A stretch of DNA of 64,000 nucleotides from Alteromonas oceanisediminis (lineage in GTDB: Bacteria > Pseudomonadota > Gammaproteobacteria > Enterobacterales > Alteromonadaceae), in the NCBI RefSeq assembly GCF_018474025.1, contig NZ_JAHCTA010000001.1, positions 248,001 to 312,000 of the forward strand, read 5' to 3'. Of this stretch, positions 43,640 to 51,969 are shown one piece after another. A model generated the notes under the pieces. That model ran no database searches. It was not told the origin of the DNA and saw only the letters and a program-made list of their open reading frames with translations. The translations under genes were made by a program, and so were the position numbers. Within the stretch, counting starts at the first letter, position 1. Every line of letters starts with the position of its first letter.

Positions 43640-44267
43640 CCAAATTGGCGTACGTCGAAACAAAAAAAACGATGGATTCACGCTTCTGGAAATGATGGTT
43701 GTATTGGTTCTGGTAAGCTTGATCACAGTATTGCTCATGCAAGGGTTTAGTTTTGTTGTTAGCCTGCAAGAACGGATCCGTCAGCAGTTAGTCTTAATTC
43801 AGAATATCGAATTAAGGGAGCAGTGGTTCAGGTTGGTCGTTCGGTCATACCACCGGGGCAGAGACGCAGACAATGATTCATTCACTGGCGAATCCGATGT
43901 CTTTTCAGGGTTAGCATTACAGCCCTTAAATGGTCAAATAGGAATGCCGACTAACATTACGTGGCGCATTAATAATGAGCAAAAACGTTCGATCTTAACT
44001 TACCAAGAGGCACAATATGAGCCCGTTGAGGTCATGTCATGGACAAGTGAAAAACCTGAATTTCGCTACATAGATGCGGATGGAGAAGTAAGCAAATCGT
44101 GGCCACCTGACGAGCTAAACGTGTCCGCATCTGATGTTTTTCAAAATAGGTCAGCAAGTGCCTTGCCCAAAGGAGTCGTGATAATCGATACTAACGAAGA
44201 ATATGCTTTATTCTGGTATGTTTCTATCAGCAGCAATACTCCTCCCGAAGTAGATTTTGCGCTATGA
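43626..44267 (+). CDS. gspJ: Minor pseudopilin GspJ
   Basis: Pseudopilin of the tip complex. After a 16-residue leader the processing site reads KKNDG/FTLLEMMVVLVLVSL, with the mature Glu at position 5. Length (213 residues) and position between I and K agree with GspJ. The globular part has EQWFRLVVRSYHRG and EYALFWYVSISS, typical of the family's first helix extension and last strand. Overlaps at both ends (14 bases with gspI, four with gspK) indicate tight coupling. Confidence 0.87.
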   Translation: MTYSNQIGVRRNKKNDGFTLLEMMVVLVLVSLITVLLMQGFSFVVSLQERIRQQLVLIQNIELREQWFRLVVRSYHRGRDADNDSFTGESDVFSGLALQPLNGQIGMPTNITWRINNEQKRSILTYQEAQYEPVEVMSWTSEKPEFRYIDADGEVSKSWPPDELNVSASDVFQNRSASALPKGVVIIDTNEEYALFWYVSISSNTPPEVDFAL

Positions 44268-45346
44268 AGCACAGACAATTCCATCAGCGTGGTTTTATTT
44301 TAGTCGCTTCTATATGGGTAATGGCAGCGCTGGTACTCATGGTAGGCGCTTTTGCGATGTGGGTGGAAAGTAGTTTAGATAAAGCTATTCTGCAAAATCA
44401 CCGCGCGACTATGCAAATGCACGCGACATCGACAAAATCAGTGCTGCTTTACTTGGCTGCCACTCAGAGCGGCACCCCTGCCGGCATAAAGACTCCCGCA
44501 GGTACCGTTGGGCCAAGCGAGTTCACGGATGTCACATTGGACGACTTCTTTGTAGGAGCCGATGTCGACGATATGGGATCAAAGCTAGTCTCCATTGAAG
44601 GAACGGAAATCAGCGTTGATGGTATGGCTTACATCGGAATCGGAGGGTCACTTTTTTCAGTCGTTGACGTGTCCGGATTAGTTCCATTGAATTCTAGATC
44701 ACCGATACATACAGAGATGTTACTCGATTACCTTGGCATCGATCATGCGAAGGTTCAAGCCCTAGCAAGTGCCGTGCAAGACTACATTGATAAAGACGAC
44801 GTGCTTAGGCCCAATGGAGCAGAAGCTTTTCAATATCAACAAAGAGGACTGCCCCCTCCCCCCAATTCACCGCTTTTATCGCGATACGAGCTTCGCAACG
44901 TACTGGGGTGGAATAGCATCGAAAATCTGTGGGACAACCCGCAAATACAGTCTGCTCTTGTGGCGGCTTCTACCGCTCGGTATAACGTTAATGCAATGCC
45001 ACCGATTGTCGCTGAAATTGCACTGGGTTTGTCCGGTGCTGATGCTGAATTGTTAGTTAGCGAAGGGCGACAACAAAAGTATAGAACTTTTAAAGATCTG
45101 GTAGATCGAACCGGGCTGAATCTGTACCCGAAATTTAACGACATTACTGTCAACCCATCTAACCACTTGCGCTTTTCTTTTTGGTATCCCGAGGCGAGAC
45201 TTAAGCGAGAGATTGATGTATACTTTCCAGTCGTTATAAGAGCTGGCGATTCACCATGGATAGTCAGTAGAGACCTTATCGTGCCTGTTACGGAATCTGA
45301 TGCCCTTGTTGAACCCCGCCAACCTCAAACACGCCTTCTCCGCTAG
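44264..45346 (+). CDS. gspK: Tip pseudopilin GspK
   Basis: Largest minor pseudopilin, capping the pseudopilus. The leader ends at QRG/FILVASIWVMAALVLMVGAF. As is normal for GspK, the mature protein lacks the Glu at position 5. The 360 residues include VVDVSGLVPLNSRS and AVQDYIDKDDVLRPNGAE, the conserved GspK core with Asp-rich loop, and SAM-like helices around KVQALASA and YRTFKDLVDRTGL. It overlaps the gspL-like gene by 47 bases, more than any other pair in this operon. Confidence 0.88.
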   Translation: MKHRQFHQRGFILVASIWVMAALVLMVGAFAMWVESSLDKAILQNHRATMQMHATSTKSVLLYLAATQSGTPAGIKTPAGTVGPSEFTDVTLDDFFVGADVDDMGSKLVSIEGTEISVDGMAYIGIGGSLFSVVDVSGLVPLNSRSPIHTEMLLDYLGIDHAKVQALASAVQDYIDKDDVLRPNGAEAFQYQQRGLPPPPNSPLLSRYELRNVLGWNSIENLWDNPQIQSALVAASTARYNVNAMPPIVAEIALGLSGADAELLVSEGRQQKYRTFKDLVDRTGLNLYPKFNDITVNPSNHLRFSFWYPEARLKREIDVYFPVVIRAGDSPWIVSRDLIVPVTESDALVEPRQPQTRLLR

Positions 45347-46394
45347 CCAGTATGTGCAAGCAACGCAGGATATTTTGCTGCCTGAAAAATTGACCACCCG
45401 TGCGCAATGGATTATCGGCAGAAGTCAGTGTCTCTACCGCACATTTGAACGTTCCGAACTACCAAATAAAAATGGTGAGAGCGCGCTGCATCTAAAAATC
45501 AAGCGTTGGGCGCCATTCGCTACTGTGGGTTTTCACGCCGTTTGGACTGAACATTGCGTGAGTGTATGGGCGTGGGACCAAGATAAGGCTAACAAAAACA
45601 TTGAAGAAGTGGGTGTACAACCAATTTCAGTACTACCTGAATCGGTTTACTACGCTAAGTTTAGTGAGACAAGAGCCAGATGGCTTGCGTCGGTTGACTC
45701 TGGCAATATTTTTCAATTATGGGTAGCTGGTATTTTAGTTGTCGAAAAATGGTTTCTAAAGCGTCCTTCTGCAGCGCGGTTTGACCTTTTCCTGCGTTCG
45801 CTAGCGTTACCTTCCAGCCTTAAAATGGAATGGTCACGTCTTCAGCAGATTTGCCAGACACCTAATGAGGCAGAGCAGCTTGACCTTTTGCCAACACCGT
45901 GGGGAGCAAAAAACAAGACATGGTCAATCGTTCAAAAGTTGCCTTGGGAACACAATTTACTCCTGATAATCGGCTTTGGCATACTAACGGCGTATATATG
46001 GATATTTTCAGCATCCATCGCAGCTACCCGTTCGCTTGATATTGTCGAAAAAAGAACTGCTAAGTTGACCGAAGGCGTTGAAAGCGTGCTTGACGCCCGC
46101 AGCACGGCCGAGTTATTGAATAATCAAACAAATTCTTTGTTGTTACTCATTGATTATCCATCGCAAACTGCAATGATGGTTGATGTTTCAGCTGTATTGA
46201 TGCCATTTAACCTGACGTTGAACGGCTGGGATTTCAAAGGCGCAACCCTAGAGGTTATTACACAAGGAAACGTAAATACGTTAGATGTCGTGAGAGATTT
46301 TGAAACGCTAAAGTGGATTGAAAGTGCGTCGGTTTCATCTTTGAGAGAACCGTCACAAAATCGTTTTGTACTCACATTAACTTCTCCTGAGTAA
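45300..46394 (+). CDS. gspL: GspL-like inner-membrane protein
   Basis: Predicted to link GspE to the membrane platform. The 364 residues have an N-terminal cytoplasmic part of about 215 residues, one transmembrane segment (LLLIIGFGILTAYIWIFSASIA, split about residues 222-243) and a periplasmic ferredoxin-like domain. Similarity to classical GspL is weak by eye: ASP-type actin-fold motifs are not obvious and the cytoplasmic part is shorter. Assignment rests on topology and order. The start lies 47 bases inside gspK, with GGAA eight bases upstream. Confidence 0.72.
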   Translation: MPLLNPANLKHAFSASQYVQATQDILLPEKLTTRAQWIIGRSQCLYRTFERSELPNKNGESALHLKIKRWAPFATVGFHAVWTEHCVSVWAWDQDKANKNIEEVGVQPISVLPESVYYAKFSETRARWLASVDSGNIFQLWVAGILVVEKWFLKRPSAARFDLFLRSLALPSSLKMEWSRLQQICQTPNEAEQLDLLPTPWGAKNKTWSIVQKLPWEHNLLLIIGFGILTAYIWIFSASIAATRSLDIVEKRTAKLTEGVESVLDARSTAELLNNQTNSLLLLIDYPSQTAMMVDVSAVLMPFNLTLNGWDFKGATLEVITQGNVNTLDVVRDFETLKWIESASVSSLREPSQNRFVLTLTSPE

Positions 46395-46398
46395 TTTG

Positions 46399-46983
46399 AT
46401 GAAAAAGTTGAAGCCGCAAATACGTCGACAATCGCAAGAAGTCGTTAAACAAATTAAATCCAATAAACGCTTGAGAGTCAGCTTATGGGTTATTTTATTT
46501 ATTGTCGTTTGCTATCCTATACTTGTCATTAGTGACTATAACCAAAGCATGAGAGACAAAGTGGCGCAAGAGCTTGAGAAAGAAGCTCGAATTTTACGCA
46601 CCGCTAGCGAAAAACAATGGTTTCAGCGCGCCGAAGAGCTTGATAAGCTTAGCGATCGGGTTGATAGTGCCCTCTGGAAAGCACCATCAAAGGGAATAGC
46701 TAAAGCAACACTATTTCAAGCATTAACTTCTTGGGCCGAAAATAATGCGCTCGACAATGTTCAAATCAGACTAGAAGAACCTTTTCTTGTAGAGGCCCAA
46801 CCTAATATATATCGTGTGTCAGGGCAAATAGATGTCGCGTTCGATGCGATAAACAATATTGCTTTTGTATACGATATTGAAACAAACGAAGAAAAAGTTG
46901 TCATAGAACGAATGAATATCAGCCAGCGTGGTAGAGCCTCACAGAGATTGGTGATTGCAGCATATTTTAAGGTCGAGAGCTGA
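46399..46983 (+). CDS. gspM: GspM-like inner-membrane protein
   Basis: Bitopic protein of 194 residues: a basic N-terminus, one membrane helix (SLWVILFIVVCYPILVIS near 28-46), a helical stalk (LEKEARILRTASEKQW) and a small C-terminal alpha-beta domain. This is the topology of GspM, the partner of GspL, and it follows the gspL-like gene as expected. The ATG at 46399 is preferred to the TTG at 46396. Sequence identity to known GspM is low by eye. It is followed after eight bases by the gspC-like gene. Confidence 0.7.
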   Translation: MKKLKPQIRRQSQEVVKQIKSNKRLRVSLWVILFIVVCYPILVISDYNQSMRDKVAQELEKEARILRTASEKQWFQRAEELDKLSDRVDSALWKAPSKGIAKATLFQALTSWAENNALDNVQIRLEEPFLVEAQPNIYRVSGQIDVAFDAINNIAFVYDIETNEEKVVIERMNISQRGRASQRLVIAAYFKVES

Positions 46984-46991
46984 CAACATTT

Positions 46992-47456
46992 ATGTTAATT
47001 AAAACGCTCATACGTTCTAAGTGGGTTCTTCTCATAATAGGCGCTTCCGTGCTGGTCGCTTTGGTTGCCACTATGGCACAAAGACCCTCTTTAGAACCCA
47101 TCAGCTGGGAAAAGCGAGATCTGGGGTGGCGAACCGCAGACTATCAGTACCAAACAGCCACAGAAGCACAAATCGCGGCACTTGACGTTGCTCAGTTGTG
47201 GGGAGTTAGTGATACTCCTAAGGGCGAAGCGACGAGTGATGACGAATGGGCGCTGAGAGGTATCATTGAAGAGGGCGAATCTCGTATCGCGATTATAGAC
47301 GTAGATGCCGAAGCAACGAATATAAGTAGGGAGCGGTTTGTCCGTTTTCGCGAAGGAGCGCGACTACCGAGCGGCTCTACACTGATCCGCATAGCTAAGA
47401 ATCATGTTGAATATGAAACCAATGGGGTTAAACACATCAAGCGTCTTTACGAATAG
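46992..47456 (+). CDS. Short GspC-like inner-membrane protein
   Basis: Predicted connector between the inner-membrane platform and the secretin. The 154 residues have one N-terminal membrane helix (WVLLIIGASVLVALVATMA) and a periplasmic part. Its C-terminal segment ALRGIIEEGESRIAIIDVD, then RFREGARLPSGSTLIRIAKNHVEYE, resembles the homology region of GspC. The PDZ or coiled-coil tail of classical GspC is absent. Its place just before the secretin gene supports the role. GspN is the other possibility given the order. Confidence 0.65.
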   Translation: MLIKTLIRSKWVLLIIGASVLVALVATMAQRPSLEPISWEKRDLGWRTADYQYQTATEAQIAALDVAQLWGVSDTPKGEATSDDEWALRGIIEEGESRIAIIDVDAEATNISRERFVRFREGARLPSGSTLIRIAKNHVEYETNGVKHIKRLYE

Positions 47457-47527
47457 CGCATAAAAGCCATTTACCAACAGTACAACGTCAATCAAAGGCA
47501 ATACCAATTAAATTACAGTGTGAGAAG

Positions 47528-49570
47528 ATGAATATTCAGTTGATACAGAAATTAGTTTTGTTAATTATCGCCGGCTCCATAGCGGGATGCTCTACGACAC
47601 GAGAATACGACTTTTCAGCTAGGTCATTAGATACCCCAGCCAAAACAAACGTAGAAACGCAATCGAATGAGACCATCTCTTCAGAGAATAGAAGAAATGA
47701 TCAGGACCGTCGGATTAAACGGAATCTTCCGCAACCTCCCCGCGGCAAAAACACAACGTCAGCATTAACCTTCAGTGATCCTATGAATTTAGACGGAGCA
47801 TCTATCGCTGTCAATATTGCGGGTTTGCCATTGCCTCAATTTATCAATGAAGTCCTCAGTAATCAGTTAGGACTGAGCTATTATTTAGATCCACGACTGG
47901 AAGGAAAAAAAGATTTAGTTACACTCAATATAGAAACACCAGTACCACCGAAAGATCTCTATCGCACCGTACAAAATGTTTTGCAGGCCTACGGAGTAGC
48001 GCTTCGAAATGATGATGGACTCATCAAGGTTGAATTTTCTCCGTCGGGAGCGAGTACCGAACCGCCAATTTTGATTAGTGGTGAGGCACTACCGAGTGTT
48101 CCCACCACTCATCGCCCGGTTTTTTACTTGATGGACCTTAACGTTGTGCAGTCTCAGCGAGCTGTTGGTTGGTTGGCGCAAGCTTTCGAAGGCCAAGATG
48201 CGAAATTCAGTTCTGATCCAGAACGTAATGCAGTGTGGTTGAGAGGATCACTAGAAGTTGTTAAGCAAGCGGCCGAGGTAGTGAAGCTGGTTGACCAGCC
48301 TCTTATGCGAGGTCGCCATAGCATGCGTATCGAACCCAGATATCTTGGCGCCGATACACTATCGAAGCGACTCACTGAGATTCTTCAGGCACAAGGCTAT
48401 TTTGCAAACCAAGGCAAACCTGGCGCGGTTAGTTTGTTCACCATTGAAGAAACCAATAGTATTATTGTGTTTGCTAATGACAAAGCAGTGCTTGGTTACG
48501 TCGAAGATTGGGTAGTCGATTTAGATGTACCGTTGAAGCAAACTAAAGGCGATAGCGTATTTTACTATGAAGTAAAAAATACTGCCGCACAGGACGTAGC
48601 AGATGCCATCAATAACTTAATAGGTAGACGGCAGTCTGAATCCAGTAGTTCACGTACGGGCTCTAGTTCGAATTCCAATTCTAATTCTAATGCAGATAGT
48701 GGACAACAACGCGGAGAGCTTGTTGTTGACCTTGGCAGAAACGCCTTGTTGTTTTACGGTTCAAATACCGACTGGGTTACCGTTTTACCTGCTATTGAAA
48801 AGCTAGACCGAAAGCCGCTACAAGTATTGATTGAAGTCATTGTTGCAGAAGTCACGTTAACAGATAGCTTTCGATTCGGTGTTGATTGGGCAATTAACAA
48901 CTTAGGCTCAAATTTGTTCAATGGCGCAACGCCAGAATCGATTGCGATTTCTGATGGGGCGCTAAGCTTTTTTCCTATCAGCTCCTCTGGCTATACAAGA
49001 GCTGTGTTGGAAATGTTGGCCACTGACAGTAAAGTTAATGTGCTTCAAACGCCAAGAATATTAGTTAGAAGCGGCCAAGAAGCCACAATCACGGTAGGTA
49101 ACGAAGTACCCATTTTGTCCTCTACCCGTGCGAGCGAAGAGGGCGGTGCAATCACGCAAGAGGTGCAATACCGAAGCACTGGTAATAGCCTATCTGTGAA
49201 GCCTGTCGTGTATGCCGGTGGCGAAGTCGACTTATCACTGAGTCAGGAGCTGAGTTCCTCCGTTGCTGATCCAAACAGTTCGATAAGTTCACCTACTATT
49301 TTCACTCGGCGTGTAACGACTTCGCTAAGTATTCACGATGGTGGTTCGGTACTGGTTGGCGGGATGATTCAGACCAAGGAAGATATCAATGATTCGAAAG
49401 TCCCCTTTATTGGCGATTTACCACTTATTGGCAAACTCTTTTCTTCAACGTCAACCCAAACTGAGCGTACCGAGTTGATGATTCTTATCGCTCCGTACGT
49501 CATAAGTAATGCAGATGACGCCAATGCTGTTACTGAAGCTTTTAAAAAAGAATTGACGTTGCATCAATAA
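47528..49570 (+). CDS. gspD: Lipoprotein secretin GspD
   Basis: Outer-membrane channel of the T2SS, 680 residues. The signal sequence ends in a lipobox, IAGC, putting the lipidated Cys at residue 21 with Ser next, which favours outer-membrane sorting. Then come a polar linker, N0 (SIAVNIAGLPLPQFINEVL), N1-N3 repeats and the secretin domain with VEVIVAEVTLTD-like strands. The domain also has VPILSSTRASEEGG and, near the C-terminus, GGSVLVGGMIQ and KVPFIGDLPLIGKLF. A Ser/Asn-rich insert (GSSSNSNSNSNADSGQQ) lies in the N3 region. No pilotin-binding tail or gspS gene is seen, which fits self-targeting by the lipid. Confidence 0.93.
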   Translation: MNIQLIQKLVLLIIAGSIAGCSTTREYDFSARSLDTPAKTNVETQSNETISSENRRNDQDRRIKRNLPQPPRGKNTTSALTFSDPMNLDGASIAVNIAGLPLPQFINEVLSNQLGLSYYLDPRLEGKKDLVTLNIETPVPPKDLYRTVQNVLQAYGVALRNDDGLIKVEFSPSGASTEPPILISGEALPSVPTTHRPVFYLMDLNVVQSQRAVGWLAQAFEGQDAKFSSDPERNAVWLRGSLEVVKQAAEVVKLVDQPLMRGRHSMRIEPRYLGADTLSKRLTEILQAQGYFANQGKPGAVSLFTIEETNSIIVFANDKAVLGYVEDWVVDLDVPLKQTKGDSVFYYEVKNTAAQDVADAINNLIGRRQSESSSSRTGSSSNSNSNSNADSGQQRGELVVDLGRNALLFYGSNTDWVTVLPAIEKLDRKPLQVLIEVIVAEVTLTDSFRFGVDWAINNLGSNLFNGATPESIAISDGALSFFPISSSGYTRAVLEMLATDSKVNVLQTPRILVRSGQEATITVGNEVPILSSTRASEEGGAITQEVQYRSTGNSLSVKPVVYAGGEVDLSLSQELSSSVADPNSSISSPTIFTRRVTTSLSIHDGGSVLVGGMIQTKEDINDSKVPFIGDLPLIGKLFSSTSTQTERTELMILIAPYVISNADDANAVTEAFKKELTLHQ

Positions 49571-49627
49571 ACCGGAAAATTTTAGGTTCTCAACCCTTAT
49601 AACACTGTTACAACGGAGACATTCGTC

Positions 49628-50086
49628 ATGCGTATTTTAGTTCTTTTATTTTTGGCTGTATCAATAGCAACCTATGCGGAAGAACAGCCGTCGGTTGAAC
49701 CACTGAACACTGACTATACCGATCAATCAGTGAAGCTAAATGGTGCTATCAGTAAGGAAGAATTAGTTAAGCAATTTGAAAAAATTCAAGCAAGCGGATT
49801 GGATACGTCACAGCCTTATAAATGGGAGTTTCGTTTTACCAGTAATGTGATGTCTTCATTAGAAGATTTTGCGCAAACGGCTCATCTCCTTGACTTCTGG
49901 CCGGTGGCATTGGAAAGCGATACTAAAGGTGAAACTTATTGGCTTTATATACAAAAAACACATCAATACGATCAGGACGAGTTTGTTTATGAGGTTGACC
50001 AATTATTTAAGATGGCAGAATACCGAAAGTTAAATACCTTCGACGGCTTCAGTATTGATTCACCCGATACAGCGAGCACTAATTAA
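49628..50086 (+). CDS. Periplasmic RraB-like protein at the end of the T2SS operon
   Basis: The 152 residues begin with a signal peptide (MRILVLLFLAVSIATYA, cleaved before EEQPS). The mature part resembles the RraB (RNase E regulator) fold family. SLEDFAQTAHLLDFWPVALE, YWLYIQKTHQYDQDEFVYEV and the closing LNTFDGFSI follow the family's order of helix, strand and D-G-W/F ending. RraB proper is cytosolic, so export implies a different job, perhaps in secretion or substrate handling. It follows gspD after 57 bases with CGGAG upstream. Fold assignment is by eye. Confidence 0.6.
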   Translation: MRILVLLFLAVSIATYAEEQPSVEPLNTDYTDQSVKLNGAISKEELVKQFEKIQASGLDTSQPYKWEFRFTSNVMSSLEDFAQTAHLLDFWPVALESDTKGETYWLYIQKTHQYDQDEFVYEVDQLFKMAEYRKLNTFDGFSIDSPDTASTN

Positions 50087-50164
50087 CAAGCGCGAAACTA
50101 AGCGTAATTTTAACCAAGGGCCACAATAGAGCATTCAATTGTGTTGTGTCCCTAAGTTAATCAT

Positions 50165-51922
50165 TCAAACTTCATACCCCCAATCATTCATAAAGTCGCC
50201 ACATAAGGTAGTTACAGCTGCCTCATCTTGACCATCTAATATCTTTTTAGAATGGCTGGAGCGCACCGTACTAAGTATACTCCAGGATAAACGCGGGATA
50301 CCAATATGCTGTGTCACGCTTAGCATGGTCGATTTAGGACGCCCTACCAGGTCTTCATAGCGCACTACGAGCACCCGCTCTTTATCGCGCCGTATCATCT
50401 CAGCCAAGTAATTGAAGTATAAAACTCGCTTTACGGGTAAATATGGCTCGTGTCGAATAGCATGGAGTAATCTTATTTGCACCGGATCAAGCAACGGATC
50501 AGTTTCATCAGCAAAGGGAATGATATTGAAATCAACATTGTTAAGATGACTAAAGCTGGCTTTCCAAGATGCAATAACGTCCAGTGGATGCCGAACCATT
50601 ACGATTATAGGCATCTCAGGCAGTGCATCACACAACACGCGCAAGCGTGATAAATAGGCCAACGGGTTTTTTGTCCCTAGTCGAAAGTCAGTACTTTGAA
50701 AGTGCGGTTGATAGTGGCGACGACCATCGTTAATGCGAGTGTCTTCAATCACATTTCCAGACGCGCTGACTTTGTTTTTAATACCATTGCCGATTACAAT
50801 GTCGGTTCTTAAGGATCGGTATAGTCGATCAAGTGGTAAACATGTAGGGTCTTTCTCTAGTGCTGAAAACACTTCCGTTGGCTCATTGACGACCACAACA
50901 TCTGGCGCCTTATGCAATAAGTTACACAACAGACTCGTGCCAGAACGTGGTAGACCTGTTATCAAAAAATCTCGGGGAGATGTTTTTTTATCAGCATGGA
51001 AGCCTGAGAACGGAAGTTGTATCCGAGATAAAAAGCTTTTTCTAACAGGTTTTTCTACCTCTGAACGTTTTATTACTGACTTCCAGAATTGATATTTTTG
51101 TATCAACGTGAGGAGAAACGGGTGCATTTCACATAAGTTAGCTACAAGTCTGCTCAAAACCGGTTCTTGAGAAATGATGTCAGGCGAATGGTAATGACAC
51201 AACGTAGGCAAATAATTCTGATTGAGCCGTTTCAGATGGGCTGGAAAGTTAAACTCCTCGGTGAGTATTTCGAATGAATACCCAAGTGATGTCGCAGCTA
51301 CTGGCAACGCAATCTGATCTAACCACGGACGTTTATACTGAATAATGTCACACTGGTCAATCTGTATAGCGGCGGCCAACCAAGCCCGTGCAAAGGATTT
51401 ACCATTCCTAACCGCGATAAGCCCAGCGTTAAAGTAAGGGACCATGACTTCGTTTGAAACAGTCGACAACACCCTTAATGACGGTACATCTGCATTGATT
51501 AATCGATATGCTTGCTGCCACTGGTTATATCCACCAGTGTAGGTGTTAAGGTCGGCCGGCTTAGCTTTGAGATTCGACGTGAGCAAATCGAATTCGCTGA
51601 GTGGTCCTAAACATAGAATGTCACTGTCCATAAATACGGTAACAGGGGCTTGCGTCTCGACGCCAATCGCTGAAATCTTATTGCCTATCGGGTAGTCACG
51701 GCCAAATGGACAGTCAATAGTAACCTGTCTAACGGACAGGCTATTTAGCATTTCGCTAGTCTCGTCAGCTAAATGGCCCCAGGTCACAGGATCGGGCACC
51801 GCTGCAACCAAATCTATATTTTTGAGCCTTGAATATCGGCGAATCGAGGCTGCCAGCAAAAGCCCTTTTAGTTCCAACTCTCCAGCCTGACAGACAAAGA
51901 CAATACACAACTGATTCGCCAC
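50165..51922 (-). CDS. Glycosyltransferase (GT8-like)-sulfotransferase fusion
   Basis: Two enzymes in one 585-residue chain. Residues 1-260 look like a GT-A glycosyltransferase of the GT8 kind: VTVFMDSDILCLGPL supplies the DxD metal site (99-101) and YFNAGLIAVRNG the acceptor-side motif. Residues 315-585 are a sulfotransferase, with LITGLPRSGTSLLCNLL as PAPS P-loop (about 321-331), IIVMVRHPLDVIASWKASF as the 3'-phosphate site and VVRYEDLVGRPKSTML. The fusion suggests that a sugar is added and then sulfated in sequence. It is the last gene of the capsule operon and converges on the T2SS operon. Confidence 0.85.
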   Translation of the reverse strand: MANQLCIVFVCQAGELELKGLLLAASIRRYSRLKNIDLVAAVPDPVTWGHLADETSEMLNSLSVRQVTIDCPFGRDYPIGNKISAIGVETQAPVTVFMDSDILCLGPLSEFDLLTSNLKAKPADLNTYTGGYNQWQQAYRLINADVPSLRVLSTVSNEVMVPYFNAGLIAVRNGKSFARAWLAAAIQIDQCDIIQYKRPWLDQIALPVAATSLGYSFEILTEEFNFPAHLKRLNQNYLPTLCHYHSPDIISQEPVLSRLVANLCEMHPFLLTLIQKYQFWKSVIKRSEVEKPVRKSFLSRIQLPFSGFHADKKTSPRDFLITGLPRSGTSLLCNLLHKAPDVVVVNEPTEVFSALEKDPTCLPLDRLYRSLRTDIVIGNGIKNKVSASGNVIEDTRINDGRRHYQPHFQSTDFRLGTKNPLAYLSRLRVLCDALPEMPIIVMVRHPLDVIASWKASFSHLNNVDFNIIPFADETDPLLDPVQIRLLHAIRHEPYLPVKRVLYFNYLAEMIRRDKERVLVVRYEDLVGRPKSTMLSVTQHIGIPRLSWSILSTVRSSHSKKILDGQDEAAVTTLCGDFMNDWGYEV

Positions 51923-51969
51923 TTTTTCACGTCCCCATATAGTGCTCTTCGCTGGCGATAGCTCGCCGA

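Noticed and set aside
48659-48720. Ser/Asn codon run in gspD as a slippage or frameshift site
   Set aside because: The frame stays open and the insert falls in a loop of N3, where length variation is common in secretins.
50117-50153. AGGG-CACAA/TTGTG-CCCT hairpin between the convergent T2SS and capsule operons as terminator
   Set aside because: The stem has a mismatch, a long loop and no T run on either strand, so it is too weak to annotate.
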